Shown: positions 51,462 to 62,969, counted from the first letter of the stretch. The stretch is DNA of 64,000 bases from Meconema thalassinum (GCA_946902985.2 OX336388.2:128900346-128964345), one strand, 5' to 3'. Numbers and translations are program-made. The notes: generated by a model from the sequence alone, not told the origin.

Positions 51462-52691
51462 CAGTGGAGCTTGGATAATTCGAACATCAAGGGACCAGTA
51501 AAAAAATTCGAACTATCCAAAAATTCGAATTAAGAAAGTTCTTTGAAAAGGGTAGAGAAAATATTCATATTTTAAGTTTTCATCCAAGAACCTTTATTAA
51601 ACATAATACAGTATTACCTCCAAAGTTTCAAATGATAAAATAAAACCAAAATGTACTATTCACCTATTTAACGACAGTAGGGTTTCATCATATAAATATT
51701 TAGGATGTCAAATCAATGATAACTGGGACTTACATCAAGAAATTCGCTGTAGAATTGAGCAGGCCAGAAGTTCTTTCATGAAAATGAGAAAAGTTTTGAT
51801 CAGCCGCGATTTAAGTCTGTCATTACGCACCCGACTGCTTCGATGCTACGTTTTTAGTGTCCTGCTCTATGGAGTTGAATCATGGACACTTACCGAGGTT
51901 TTAAATAAGAAACTGACAGCAGGATTTTAAGGATAGCATGGACAGCTAAAGTCTCAAATGTGGAAGTACTGCGGCGTATGAACAAAGACTTGGAAATTCT
52001 CAGTATCATCAAAAGGAGAAAACTAGAATACTTTGGTCATTTTATGCGCAACAACAAATACCACCTCTTGCAATTAATTATCCAAGGGAAGATTGATGGC
52101 ATTAGGGGTCCAGGACACAGACGAATATCCTGGCTAAAGAACTTAAGCCAGTGGTTTGGACTTAATACAGTGTCACTGTTTAGAACAGCAATGGACAAAC
52201 AGCAGATCATGCTACTGATCGCCAATGTTCTTGGAGGACGAGGCACTTGAAGAAGAAGAAGAAGAAGTAATCCAGCAATCTAGTTAAGTCTTAGAGAAAT
52301 CTCTGTTTTTCAAAAGAGTTTGAGACTTTTACCTGTTTCCTACAATTAAGTCTCATGGCCATCACAAAAGAATCTAACAAATTTATGGAAAGGAAAACAG
52401 AATCACTAACGTCATTTCTACTAAAAAAAATAAAAAATGCCTAAGTTCTGTGATGTGGTTTATTGCTTGGGCTGCACTCGGAACAGATTTTTCGGAACTT
52501 CCTCCACGGGTTCATTGCTAGATGCGTCGTCACTGTTTGGCTTCCGATCGGCTTTTTACACGTAAATACTTTGAATTATCCAAAATATAATTCGAATTCA
52601 CCACGATTTTTTAGCATTGATTGTATATGAAATGCTAGGGATAAGAGAAAATTCGAATTAAAGAAGATTTCGAATTAGCCACATTCCACTG
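51462..52691 (-). mobile_element. Pogo/Tigger-like relic with nested LINE
   Basis: Ends cagtggagcttggataattc and ttagccacattccactg, TA on both sides. Minus-strand remnants at 52290-52545 mirror the C-terminal region at 27830-28062 (ttttcaaaagagtttgagac / ctgtttcctacaattaagtc give the KQ...SNxFEK-type end). It is the same family as 27604-28100. Confidence 0.78.
51640..52270 (+). pseudogene. Non-LTR reverse transcriptase C-terminus, (gaa)n tail
   Basis: YLGCQINDNWDLHQEIRCRI, EQARSSFMKMRKVLISRDL, RLLRCYVFSVLLYGVESWTL, then (shifted) 51960-52250 KRRKLEYFGHFMRNNKYHLL, IQGKIDGIRGPGHRRISWLK, ending GGRGT-stop and (gaa)n at 52250-52266. It is well preserved at protein level. A frameshift lies near 51930. 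Inserted in the Tigger relic. Confidence 0.8.
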
Positions 52692-52774
52692 TATATGATT
52701 TTTCTACCTTTTTTCGTCTTCTGGGGGACATTAACAATTGAAATTACTAACCCTGGTCACTACTGCACCGGTTA

Positions 52775-53075
52775 AATTCATCATCATCATCATTATCATC
52801 CGTGTCCAACTCCAATCACCCGGGCGTTGTAAACTAGCCTCTTCCACTGCTGTCTATCCTTCCACTTCTGCTCCATTACTTCTGCCACATCCAGTCCAAT
52901 GTTACTTCTTGTCGGATTTGGTCCATCCATCTCTTTTTTGACCTTCCAACCAATCTAATACTGTCAAGGTTCCTCACCATCTCCCTCTTTGCAGCTCTAT
53001 CCATTTCCATCCTTTGCACATGGCCAAACCATCTTAATCTCGACCTCTGTGTTCGCTGTACTAATGGTTCCGTTA
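52775..53075 (-). pseudogene. RTE-like 3' end
   Basis: Minus strand: RSRLRWFGHVQRMEMDRAAK, VGRSKKRWMDQIRQEVTLDW, then (gat)n tail at 52779-52795. 5'-truncated. Confidence 0.75.
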
Positions 53076-53268
53076 TGTTTATTTATTGCTCATTTAATAA
53101 TGGTAGCCATATTGGACAGGTCTCTTCAACTGTCACCAAGGCGCACACATTATTGCCAACATGTGGGATACAAAATACACCACACTATTCAAGTTTATTG
53201 GTGCATGACAAAATCCAGGGTTGTATACTGTATATGGCTGGTGCTACCTAACAATTATTGGTCTAGGC

Positions 53269-53893
53269 CAGGGGTTTCCAACCTGGGGGTTGCGCCCCCC
53301 TAGGGTGGCGTGAAGCGACTTCCGAAGTTTCTTTTAAACTCGAATATTACAATTTTGTATAATAAATATTTTTCGAATCTCTCCAAGAGATTGTCGCGCC
53401 AAGTCAATCGTTCAAAAGCACTGGTAATGTTGCAAGTAATCTCCGCTGTGCTGTCAAATATCAAACCAAACATACCAAATCTTACCAAGAGAAAACAGTG
53501 TCAACCCTCTCACTGACATTTGTTGACTAATTGAAGGATTTATTATAAAAGTGTGTTCTTTGTATTGTGCTAAAGTGAAGTTAGTATGTGGCTCATCAGC
53601 CAGCTTGGTGTTCCTAGGCGATACCCCTCACAAGACACAGCATAATCCTAGAAAAATTGCTGAGTTTTAATTCACTGGCCTTGAAGGCCAAGTATGTAAT
53701 AGATATAAAGCGCGTACTTCATATTATTTTTTCAGAAATAATTATTCCATTATGTAGTGTTATTAGGTTAGGTCTATATCCTCCACGTCAGTTTATCGAA
53801 GAGGTTATAGAAGCGACGGATGGGGGGGGGGGGCGATGACCACCTGTATCTGAAAATGGGGGGGCGTCAGCTGGCAAAGGTTGGGAACCATTG
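53269..53893. mobile_element. Charlie-like hAT relic
   Basis: Ends caggggtttccaacctgggg and ggttgggaaccattg, which is the familiar Charlie-type hAT terminus. Flanks gtctaggc (53261-53268) and gtctggat (53894-53901) agree at five of eight positions. G/C runs (ggggggg) occur next to both ends. 53587-53702 is a scrap of the 31918 foldback family. No transposase. Confidence 0.72.
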
Positions 53894-53901
53894 GTCTGGA
53901 T

Positions 53902-54361
53902 TCAACAAATTTTACAGTAGTATCGTAAGCGCAGGGTTGGCAATACTGTATTGGTCGATAATTCATGCACGTACTGGCAGACACAGTTGGAAATTTACTA
54001 TATAAGTCGTGATCTAAATACGGGATGATGGGTAGGTTATAGTCAGTGGAGGAGTAAACATTTATTACTTCATCATTTCCTGATTTATCTCCATTAGAAA
54101 AGGTATTTTGGCTAATTTGAGTACTTTAGAAGCTTTTATTGTATAACATCTCATTCATTTGTTAGCTTGATCCTTTCCCCACCTTTATCAGTGGCTCTGC
54201 ATCTTGCATCTTTTCATCTACTTTCTTACTTTAATGGCCTATTTCCTTCAAAGTCCCTCATTCCTTAAGGGTTTTTCTCTTCTCTGGTGGTATTTGTTGT
54301 TTGAAGGGGCATAACATCATAATCATCTGCACCCTCTCTTCTCTTTCTTTTAGACTACCTC
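53902..54361. other. Gene-free spacer
   Basis: Contains 'tttgaaggggcataacatca', a relative of the short word group at 13075 and 25286, but no element ends or frame. Confidence 0.4.
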
Positions 54362-54375
54362 ATGATGTAGTGGCT

Positions 54376-54883
54376 GGCAGCCTCAGTGGCATAGTTGGTA
54401 GCATGCTGAGTTTTCTATGCCCAAGATCGCGGGTTCAAACCTGTCCGAAGTCGTCGGATTTTTTAATAGTGTTAAAAATCCCTCAGTATGCCTTCCTTCG
54501 GAGGGGAAGTAAAGCTGGCGGGTCCATGTCATAGATTTATGGCATGTAAAAGAACCTTCCACTAACTACAATTGTGTGAAGCACAATTTGTAGGTTAGAT
54601 TTGATTAACGCTCTATCAAGTTCCAACGCTTGTCACCAGGTGCTGGTTGCGGTGGTATCTAGTAGCCAAGTACACAACTAGGTGTCGTTGATGGTAGCAT
54701 TTGGTAGCAAAAGTAGGAACTACTTAAAATTGATCGTCTGCAGTCCTTACTTGAATTACAGACAACACACACTAATACAGTCATCACAATTAACACAGGT
54801 TATCAGACAGATTCTACACACACCCAAAGTGCACGGGGCTACATGACCGCGTTGTCACAGCTCCTAAACTGAGGAACCAACCA
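54376..54883 (+). mobile_element. SINE-A copy 5 (second subfamily), 14-bp TSD
   Basis: A box tggcatagttgg at 54387-54398, B box ggttcaaacc at 54432-54441. The 3' end is cagctcctaaactgaggaac. atgatgtagtggct flanks it at 54362-54375 and 54884-54897. It is uninterrupted and so the reference for copy 4. Confidence 0.9.
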
Positions 54884-55371
54884 ATGATGTAGTGGCTAAC
54901 GCCCCTGAGGTCCGGGTTAGATTTCTGGTTCTACCAAGAAATTTAATTCTGTTCAGAAGGATGAATTTGGGTGCACTCAAACTTATGAGGCAAAACTATG
55001 ACGAGCTGGATTCCATTCACACCACCTCTCAAGTAATTGTTGATGTGTAACATCTTTCCACTCGGTAGCTGGATATATTTGTGGGAGTGATTTTGGAAAT
55101 GGGATGGAAACAATGAGCGCACGCGGTGGCGGAGATTGGTACCACGACGTACTGTCGGCTATGTGGAATGTATATCACATATGGTTTACTTCAAGGTTTG
55201 GAGGCCCCATTAAAGTTATTCCTACAATAAATCATTGGCACTGGAGTTTTACATGTAGTTATTTCAATGACCAACAGAGTTCACTGTTAACAAGGCATTT
55301 GCACTCCCGGCAGACACATAGTAGAATAACATGTCACATGTTATACATCATATGCGACTACTGTAAGGCTG

Positions 55372-55530
55372 CTCTCTTTTTTTTTTTTTTTTCCTCACTT
55401 CTGCTCCAAGCTAATGCCAGGATTGTTCCTAACTTAAGACCGTGACTGCATCCTTTCCAATCCTAGCCTCAGTCACAAATACAAACTACTACAGAAACCA
55501 CATTAACACAGGTTATCAGACTTACCCAAG
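55372..55530 (+). mobile_element. SINE-F copy 2, 5'-truncated
   Basis: A T run, then cacttctgctccaagctaat, gccaggattgttcctaactt and 'ttatcagacttacccaagtg'. No promoter boxes are seen. Confidence 0.6.
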
Positions 55531-55611
55531 TGCACAGAGCTGCTAACCAAAATATTTAACAATATCTCATGTTTTTTTAAATATCCTTTACCCCCCTTTG
55601 CTTCTTCTTCT

Positions 55612-56035
55612 GGGGGCATGATGGTTCTGTGGTCAAGCTGTTTGCCTCTCAGCAGGTCGGACTGGGTTCGATTCCCGGTCAATGCTTGTGAGATTTTCGG
55701 TGAAATATTATGTCCTGTGCTGACCCCGTGGTGCTGGGGTAGCACGCTTGCCTCTCACCCGGAGGCCCTGGATTTGATTCCCGACTCCGTTAGGGAGTTT
55801 AGAAACGGACGTGAGGGCTGGAACAGGGTGCACTCAGCCTCGTCAGGACAATTGAGGAGCTGTCTGACAGTGAGGCAGTGCCCCGGTCACGAAAACCAAG
55901 ATTAACGGCCGAGGGTATCCGACGCGCTGACCACACGTCACCCCAATATGTGCAGGCCAAATGGCTGGGCAGTGGTCGCTTGGTAGGGCCTAGGCCCTTC
56001 ATGGGCTGTATTGCCAGGGGTTATTTATTATTTTA
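55612..56035 (+). mobile_element. SINE-B fused to SINE-C copy 2
   Basis: 55612-55716 is a SINE-B head and partial body (B box gggttcgattcccgg at about 55666). It breaks at 'atgtcctgtgctgacccc' into a full SINE-C: gtggtgctggggtagcacgc (A box), B box ggatttgattccc at about 55769, 'gacgtgagggctggaacagg', ending gccaggggttattta. SINE-C appears to have inserted into, or recombined with, SINE-B. Confidence 0.82.
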
Positions 56036-56449
56036 TATATCAAATAGCTTTACTGAGATAAGCTTTTGGCTCCTACCCGAAGAATAGTATGAACTTTGAA
56101 TGGATTTTTCATTACTAAAAAGTTACAGCGACATTTCACTTTTTCAAAAAAGGGCCCTCATTTCCACCCTTTTGTTCCGATTTTGACCATTAACGAACTA
56201 CAGTAGTCCGAGGTTTTAAATGTTTATATTTTATGTATAAATTTGAATGATTGGAGCAAAGAACGTGATATACATGTATACATAAACGTCTTGGCAATAC
56301 TCATATTGTCTCATAATTCACGTGTATAATGGCGGACACAGTTGGAATATAAGTCGTGATCTTAAACGGGTTATTGGCCGGGTTAGAGACAGCGGAGGTG
56401 TAAACATCTATTACTACATCATTTCCCCACTTATTATCTGTCATTACAA
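56036..56449. other. Gene-free spacer
   Basis: No recognised repeat ends. Around 56330-56400 'taagtcgtgatct' and 'ggaggagtaaacat'-like words also occur near 54004-54060, a weak sign of a shared old repeat. Confidence 0.4.
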
Positions 56450-56643
56450 CGAGCAACCCTCCCCGGCTTCGCCCGGTATCTTTAATAGTTAACTCAGCGT
56501 AAGCTCAAAAGGCGCACGGACGTCAGCTAGTGTAGGGCTGTAGTGCCACGGGATTTTTTTTTCTTTTTCGGATGTCCTGTGGTTCAGAATCCACGTAAAA
56601 ATGAGATTAACGGTCAGGTAAAACTACAAGTTTCCTTCCTTTC
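56450..56643 (+). repeat. K head scrap and SINE-B tail scrap
   Basis: 56456-56540 has the K head (gcaaccctccccggcttcgc ... cagcgtaagctcaaaaggcg). 56572-56643 is the end of SINE-B (atgtcctgtggttcagaatc ... acaagtttccttcctttct). Confidence 0.6.
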
Positions 56644-56854
56644 TACTTCTTCTTCCTTTAGGAAGTTAGGTATTAGGTCTCTTAAAATAATGTCATCATG
56701 ATAATGGATTTTGTCACTTAATTGACATTTAGTGACCTACTCAGAGACCACAAGAACAGAATTTACGCACTGGTGCAAGATGCAGCTGTAATACACCACT
56801 AGAGGACACCACCGGAAACGAACCATGACCACCAGACAGTACTGTGAAGCAAGA

Positions 56855-57205
56855 CTCTGCTAGGAGGAGAAGCCAGTGTGTCTCGGAGCTTGGTTGTAAT
56901 CGGTCACCTGATGAAGCTGCCACATGGTTGTGAAATCTACTAAATTGGTAAGTGAAACAACATAACTGAATAGAAAACTGACAAGAGGTGGGTTTGATTT
57001 CCATCTCAACCATCCTGAATGTGGTTTTCCATAGTTTTCCAGACAAATACCGGCCATGGCTGCCTCCTTCCCAATTCTCACCTTAATTTCAAATATACAC
57101 TCTAATGCAGCCATCTCACGTTATCAGACAAAATTACACACACACACCCAATTACACAGGACTGAATGACCATGGTCCGAACCCCTCAAATTAAACAATA
57201 GCTGT
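56855..57205 (+). mobile_element. SINE-F copy 3
   Basis: tRNA-like head near 56880-56960, B box gaggtgggtttgatttccat at about 56984, 'gtggttttccatagttttcc', 'ccatggctgcctccttccca', and end 'ccatggtccgaacccctcaa'. It is the longest SINE-F in the window. Confidence 0.65.
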
Positions 57206-57303
57206 GTTTGCCTGGAGTAGAAGTGGAAGCCACTGAAAACTAGAGCCCTGCACGGATAAACAAAAAGTTATCCGAATCTATTGGCATTACAATAATATGT
57301 TTA

Positions 57304-57814
57304 GTAAGGTTGGTTCCTCAGTTTAGGGGCTGCGACAACGCGGTCATGTAGCCCCGTGTACTTTGGGTGTGTGTAGAATCTGTCTGATAACCGCTGTTAA
57401 TTGTGATGGCTGTATTAGTGTGTGTATCTGTTTTTTAATTCAAGTAAGGACTGCAACTTTGAATTTTTCAAATAGTTCCTACTTTTGCCGTCAACGACTA
57501 CTAGGCCTAGTTCAGAACTAAGCTACTAGACGCCACCGCAGTCGGCTCTTGGCAACGAACGTAGAAACCTAAGAGCATTGTTTACATTCCTAACCTATAC
57601 AATTTAGCTTCACACAGGTGTAATTAGTGGAAGGTTCTTTAACATGCCAATAAATCTATGACATGGGACTGCCAGCTTTACTTCCCCTCCGATGGAAGGC
57701 ATACTGAGGGATTTTTAACGCTCTTAAAAAATCCGATGGCTTCGGCCGGGTTTGAACCTGCTATCTTGGGCATAGAAGCTCAGCATGCTACCAACTACGC
57801 CACCGAAGCCGCCA
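57304..57814 (-). mobile_element. SINE-A copy 6, 10-bp TSD
   Basis: Minus strand: tail gttggttcctcagtttaggg at the left, head ...caccgaagccgcc at the right. aatatgttta is duplicated at 57294-57303 and 57815-57824. First subfamily, like copies 1-3. Confidence 0.85.
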
Positions 57815-57824
57815 AATATGTTTA

Positions 57825-58654
57825 ATCACTAGGGCTCGGATAGCCCGAATATGCAAGCAAATATGACATTAAAAATGACTGATTTAAATATGGCGTTATT
57901 AAAAATTTTAAATGCAAGCAACAATCCCTTTGAGATTAAATTGTAACTAAATTATTCCTATTTTCATATTAATTTTCTGAATATACATGTTTAAGTGGTT
58001 ATGACATCCAGATTCAATTTCTGTAAACACTAGTTCCCATTCGGTAAGTTGAGGATGATTGCACCCCTACAGCTGACGTCATACCGCCGAAATATGACTT
58101 TCTTACCAAAATATGCTCAAAATATGACCTAATGGTAAAAAATGTTCGAAATATGCATTTATATGACAATCAAAATCCACTGTATTGTGACGATAATCAC
58201 TTGATTTGCATCAGAAACCAATCGGGCATGAGAATAGAGGCAAAGAAAAAAAAATGACGAGCCTTACAGTAGTCGCATATGATGTGTAACATCTGACATA
58301 GAAGAAACCTCACGTGAAATCGTTGATACACCGGTATTTTATACTATTATTGGCACAAATATTAATCTATTGCAAAAGGGAGTGTTTTGCAGATATTGTA
58401 GTTTATAATACGGAACTCATTTTATTAGATGATTTGTAGCTGCCACCAGCACTAGCCAAAATAAAGAATACGATATGGATCAACTAGATTAATAGACGCC
58501 ACCCCGCTCATTCCTTATAAACAGGTCCTCTTCATTCACAGACCAACACGTAATTTCATATGGATTCTGTTAAAATGAGTCATATTGATATGATAAATAT
58601 AGTTTAAAATGATAATCTGGTAGCAAAAATATCTACCCCGTCCGGGATTCGAAC
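57825..58654. other. Gene-free region
   Basis: Words such as 'aaatatgac' recur at about 57861, 57889, 58093, 58125 and 58140, otherwise nothing recognised. At 58648 ggattcgaacccaagat resembles a tRNA B box in complement at the edge of the minisatellite. Confidence 0.4.
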
Positions 58655-58667
58655 CCAAGATTTCTGG

Positions 58668-58930
58668 ATCGATCGAGCGGGCAGTTCGTACTTCCGTTTC
58701 CCACCTCTGCCAGCTAGTACACTTTCCGTTTGATCGATCGGGCAGTGCATACTTCCGTTTTCCACCACTGCCATCTAGTACACTTCCATTCGATTGATCG
58801 AGCGGGCAGTGCATACTTCCGTTTTCCACCACTGCCAGCTAGTACACTTCCGATCGATCGAGCGGGCAGTGCATACTTCCGTTCGATCCACCACTGCCAG
58901 CTCGATCGTTCCGATCCACTTCCGTCCCCA
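58668..58930 (+). repeat. Minisatellite, about 62-bp units, four copies
   Basis: 'gatcgagcgggcagtgcata' followed by cttccgttttccaccactgc and cagctagtacacttcc repeats at about 58671, 58733, 58795 and 58856. gatcgatc words give each unit a short palindrome. Both strands are open by chance. Confidence 0.85.
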
Positions 58931-59041
58931 ATTTTCAAAATCATTCCCACAAAACTATCCAGCAACCGAGCGGAAAGATGTTGCACATCAAAAATATGAC
59001 TTTTCGTAAACATCCGAACACTATTAATTACTGTCGGAGAC

Positions 59042-59449
59042 ATGGGTTATGAATGGAAGGGAGAAGAGCAAAATACTGGCCAGAGGTTCTTGAGAAACAG
59101 TATTGGAGCTACAAAGATGGACAAAATAAGAAATGAGAGGACCAGAGAATTAATGAAGGAGGAACCATTACAGGATGGTATAGAGAAATCTAGACTTAGA
59201 TGGTATGGGCATGTAAAACGAATGGAGGAGAAAGGATACCCAGGAGGATACACGAGACGAAGTGGGAAGGAAAGAGACCGAGAGACAGGTGGCTGAAAGG
59301 GGTGGAAGAAAGCGTGAAGAAGAGAGGAGAAGACTGGACGGGGGTGGAGGCTGAGAGTTGGTGGGAAGACAGAAGACGTTGGAGAGGCTTGTGTTCCAAA
59401 CAGACCCGGCCAGTGGCTGGAAACTGTGCAAGAAGATGATGATGATTAA
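59042..59449 (+). mobile_element. RTE-A 3' fragment
   Basis: Matches the last ~400 bases of the 37518-39901 element in the opposite orientation. Protein pieces: RFLRNSIGATKMDKIRNERT, EPLQDGIEKSRLRWYGHVKR, then a frameshift, and KGVEESVKKRGEDWTGVEAE. It ends tgtgcaagaagatgatgatg. 5'-truncated. Confidence 0.88.
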
Positions 59450-59763
59450 AGCAACACATTTAGATATTTGAGGAGAAAGTCGTTCCCCTAGGCTATGTGT
59501 GGCATGTGCTATGTTTAAAATGAATGTTATACAGCCAGAGTTGCAACCCTTTTCAGTTTGGAGTATTAATTATTCTTAACGACACAATTTGAATGAGATT
59601 AGCTTAAATCATCATCTTACATTTGTCATGAAAAATACATAACGGAAAAAGAAAAAAATTATATTGAGTATTAATTAGGTTCTTAATAAGGTTTAACAAG
59701 GGACTTTTTAGTGTGTTATGCTATACATTTTTTGTGTCTTTGACATTTATTTATCAATATCAG
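59450..59763. other. Gene-free spacer
   Basis: AT-rich, nothing recognised. Confidence 0.4.
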
Positions 59764-59804
59764 CTGATGAAGGGGCCAACAACAATTAGGCCTTGAAACA
59801 TGTC
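59764..59804 (+). ncRNA. Hammerhead-like core motif 4 (best)
   Basis: CTGATGA (59764-59770), one extra A, GGGGCC (59772-59777), loop of 11, GGCCTT (59789-59794), GAAA (59795-59798), CATGTC. The helix is six pairs including two G-U. Layout is shared with motifs 1 and 3. Outer helices are not visible. Confidence 0.35.
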
Positions 59805-61075
59805 CCACCAATGACCACACAGTGATCCTTCATCTTTCTCCGTTAAGGTCTTCTGAGGACCACGAACCAATTTCAATGTTTAGTCCTTTGTTGTTCTTTC
59901 TTCTTCCTCCAGTGCTCCTTCATCTTTTCGCTGTGTGTCTTCTTTCTCTCTTCCGACCATTTTGAGCCTGTTTTCTTTTATTGCCGAGTCCTTCCATTCC
60001 CAATACCTTTTTTTTTTGAAAATTTCTCTCTCTAGTGCTCCTTCTTCTCTTACATTGTTTCTTTCTTTTCTTCTTGAAACCAGGCTGTTGTCGATTTCTT
60101 TTTCCAAAGATATTTAAAAATCTGTATTGTTAACCTGCTATCATTCATTCTATATAAATGTCCGAGAAATAACAATCGCCTCTTCTTTATTGTCTCCTTT
60201 ATGTTTTCAATGTTCCGATATATTTTCTTCGTTTCTTCTTAATTTCCAAAACTCTATAGTTCTTAATGGACCGAGAATTTTGCGTATAATTTTTCTTTCT
60301 GATACTTCTAACTTATCCAATTTATAATTTAGTATTAAACATTCTCTGGCATATAAGCATTCTGGTTTAATTAATGTTCTATAGTGCTGTATTTTCAATT
60401 TCTTAGATAAACCTTTTTTGTTATAGATATTCTTGGTCATACCATATGTTCTTTGAATCTTGTTTACTCTTTCTTCTGCAGCAGATTTTTCTAAACCATT
60501 CTTCTGAATTATTTCCCCCAAGTATTTGAACTTATCTACCCTCTTAATTTGACCATTTTTTGTTATTAGGGTTTATGGAGCATTTTTAATATTTGTCATA
60601 AATTTTGTTTTTTCTACAGAAATCTTTAAACCTGTTTTATTGGCTATCTCGTCTAATAGATTGATTTCTACTGTTGCATGAGCTACGTTTTCAGAAAGTA
60701 TGGCAAAATCATCAGCAAGTGCCAGACAATTTACTTTAACACCACTGTTTTTTCTCCCTAGTGTTATAGGTGATATATTCTGCTCCTTCAATTTCTTATT
60801 CCAAATTCGTACTATTTTTTCCAGGATACAATTGAACAGGAGTGGAGATAAACCAATTTCCTTGCATTACACCTGTATTTATTTAGAATGGTTTTGAAAT
60901 TTCTCCCCAAAATTTTACCTTTGAAATAGTGTCTGTGAGGGTTTCACGGATTAGGTTTGCCAGTTTAGATTTAACTCCAAATTCTCTGATTACTTTATCT
61001 AGAGTTTCCCTGTCGACAGAATCAAAACCCCTTTTAAAATCTATAAATGTCACTATTATGGTTTTAGAAGATAAC
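59790..61075 (-). pseudogene. LINE-C reverse transcriptase relic, RT core present
   Basis: Minus strand, in order: TVIMTFIDFKRGFDSVDRET (first catalytic Asp region) at about 61060-61000, a break, MKEQNISPITLGRKNSGVKV then CLALADDFAILSENV (ADD box), ISVEKTKFM, then GEIIQKNGLEKSAAEERVNK, LIKPECLYARECLILNYKLD, and RKILGPLRTIEF. A basic tail (RLKMVGREKEDTQRKDEGA) ends near 59880. Frameshifts and stops separate these. It is the longest LINE-C in the window. Confidence 0.78.
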
Positions 61076-61294
61076 AGTGATCTTTATTTAATGAAAAGTA
61101 TTGATTAGGCGGAACTTTCAACCTATTCAATACTCAATTAGTTTATCAATACGGAGCCAGAATGAACCTTTTAAGTTCTAAACTATATGTCATAAACATT
61201 CGGGTCCTAGTAATGATATTCAACAAGTTCGGATTGTATTCTAAAAACTATCCACAAATTTACTCCAAACATTATCCGCTATCCACACAGTCAT

Positions 61295-61440
61295 GCAAAC
61301 TATTTCCGCATGGCGAAAAAATTTCTGGGGCTTTACTGAAAACCACTTGTAAGATGGCTGAGGTAGGAATCGAACCCACCTCTTCTGGAGATTGAGTGCC
61401 CTGGAAGAAGCGTGGCTGTGACATCCTGTTGACGGTTTTG
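61295..61440 (-). mobile_element. SINE-F copy 4, short
   Basis: In complement: gaagaggtgggttcgattcc (B box), tacctcagccatcttacaag, tggttttcagtaaagcccc. The head and tail are incomplete. Confidence 0.6.
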
Positions 61441-61670
61441 CAGAATGTATTAGCATATGAAATAGCAGTGCATAACCTTGCTCCAGTATGTGTAAATGTG
61501 TTCGTACGCATTTCCTGCTTGATGGGTATTGTATTTAATGTGGGCTATGCTAATCATGCATACATTAACTATCTACTGCTGGACATCTTCAAAAGTTCTT
61601 TCTACAAAAGAAGAATCTGTATAATACTGGAAGATGCATTATTGGCTTTCATGGTGTTTATAGAGGGTTG

Positions 61671-61848
61671 GCTTCAGTGGCGTAGTCGGTAGCATGCTGA
61701 ACTGCTATGCCCAAGATCGTGGGTTCAAACCCGGCCAAAGCGTCGGATTTTTAAGAGCATTAAAATCCTTCAGTATGCCTTCCTTCGTAGGGGAAGTAAA
61801 GCCGGCGGGCCCATGTCGTACATTTATGGCATGTAAAAGAACCTACCA
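61671..61848 (+). mobile_element. SINE-A copy 7, 3'-truncated
   Basis: ttggcttcagtggcgtagtc (A box), gggttcaaacccggcc (B box) at about 61722; continues to catgtaaaagaacctacc and then diverges. No tail. Confidence 0.8.
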
Positions 61849-62640
61849 ATACAATTGGTAGTATGTAGGCTTAGTTGGAGATTTAACAAGCTAGTCAGGC
61901 AATGTCAACTAAACAAGAAGTTATGATGGATAGCACTGAGTTTATGTGTTGAAAGGAAAAGGGTGAATTAGTATTTCTCATTTTAAATGTTTTTTATTTG
62001 TTAGTTAGTTATTGTTGTTTTAAGGGGCGGAAAAAATGTTTTATATATATATATATTTTTTTTTTTTTTTTGTTGTTGTTGAGAAAATTGTATCTGTCAT
62101 TCATTATCTTTGTGTACATGTTTTAAATTTTAGTTTTATTGTCATATCCCCATTTGCAAATAAATCTAACTAGTTAAATGCCAGTGGCAAATCTTGCAAG
62201 TTTTTACCTTGTCTATTGAGGGGTCAGATGACTTCGCTGTTCCACCCTCAAAACAACAAGTAACTTGTTTCTTCAACAACTAATTATCCAAATCTTAAAA
62301 TTATCTTACAAACTAAGAAGAAATCTAATTAATAGTTGAAAACATTATTTGAATAAGAAACTTTGAGAAACTTCGAAAATAATAACAATATATGAAGCAA
62401 AATAACCAGTGATGGACAAAACAGAGAGGCTCAGGCAAGGAAAGCTTTTCTACAGAAAAGAAATCTGTCGACATCAAATAAAGATTTTTGGCCAGTGAGC
62501 CTCGATTGCGCAGTTGTACAGAGAACACGTGGTGAACCTCATACATGTGCAATTGATACGTGAGTTGCTTTCCGCACAACTTAAAACTAACATATCAATT
62601 ACGCATGCATGAGGCTTGCAGACTGTCCTCTGTGAAACTG
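61849..62640. other. Gene-free region with a small inverted repeat
   Basis: A ta-repeat/poly-T run lies at 62043-62075. At 62513-62632 'cagagaacacg' ... 'cctcatacatgtgcaattga' faces 'tcaattacgcatgcatgagg' ... 'ctgtcctctg', an imperfect inverted pair. No gene is recognised. Confidence 0.45.
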
Positions 62641-62825
62641 GGACTGACCGGCCAAAAACCGTGGTATGAACTGTATTAGAAAGTCATTTATGAAAGCCTT
62701 GATCTGGAGCGTGGCGATACATGGAAGTGAAACTTGGGCTATTGGCACAGCAGAAAATAGGAGAATAGAAGCATAAGAAATGTGGTGTTACAGGAGAATG
62801 AAGAAGATCAGATAAAAAAATATAT
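62640..62825 (+). pseudogene. RTE-like scrap
   Basis: CIRKSFMKALIWSVAIHGSE then TWAIGTAENRRIEA matches the 'A(L/I)YGSExW' segment after the RT in RTE-like elements. Very short; a stop follows. Confidence 0.6.
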
Positions 62826-62969
62826 ATATTAAAAAATTTAGTTAATATCAATTTTCATTTTTTTTTTTAGAACAATTCGGTTGAATTGTATTATTTTTGG
62901 TTTAATTTGTTAAGTTTCACTCAAAGCTGAAGAAGGCCAAAAATGGTACTGATTAATGAATTAATTTTA

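Noticed and set aside
54387..54441. Functional tRNA genes at SINE heads
   Set aside because: A and B boxes are present but no cloverleaf or acceptor stem closes, and they are followed by SINE bodies with TSDs.
62929..62965. A fifth hammerhead-like motif (gctgaagaaggccaaaaatgg)
   Set aside because: CTGAAGA is present, but the second helix strand is weak and GAAA is absent, so it cannot be counted.
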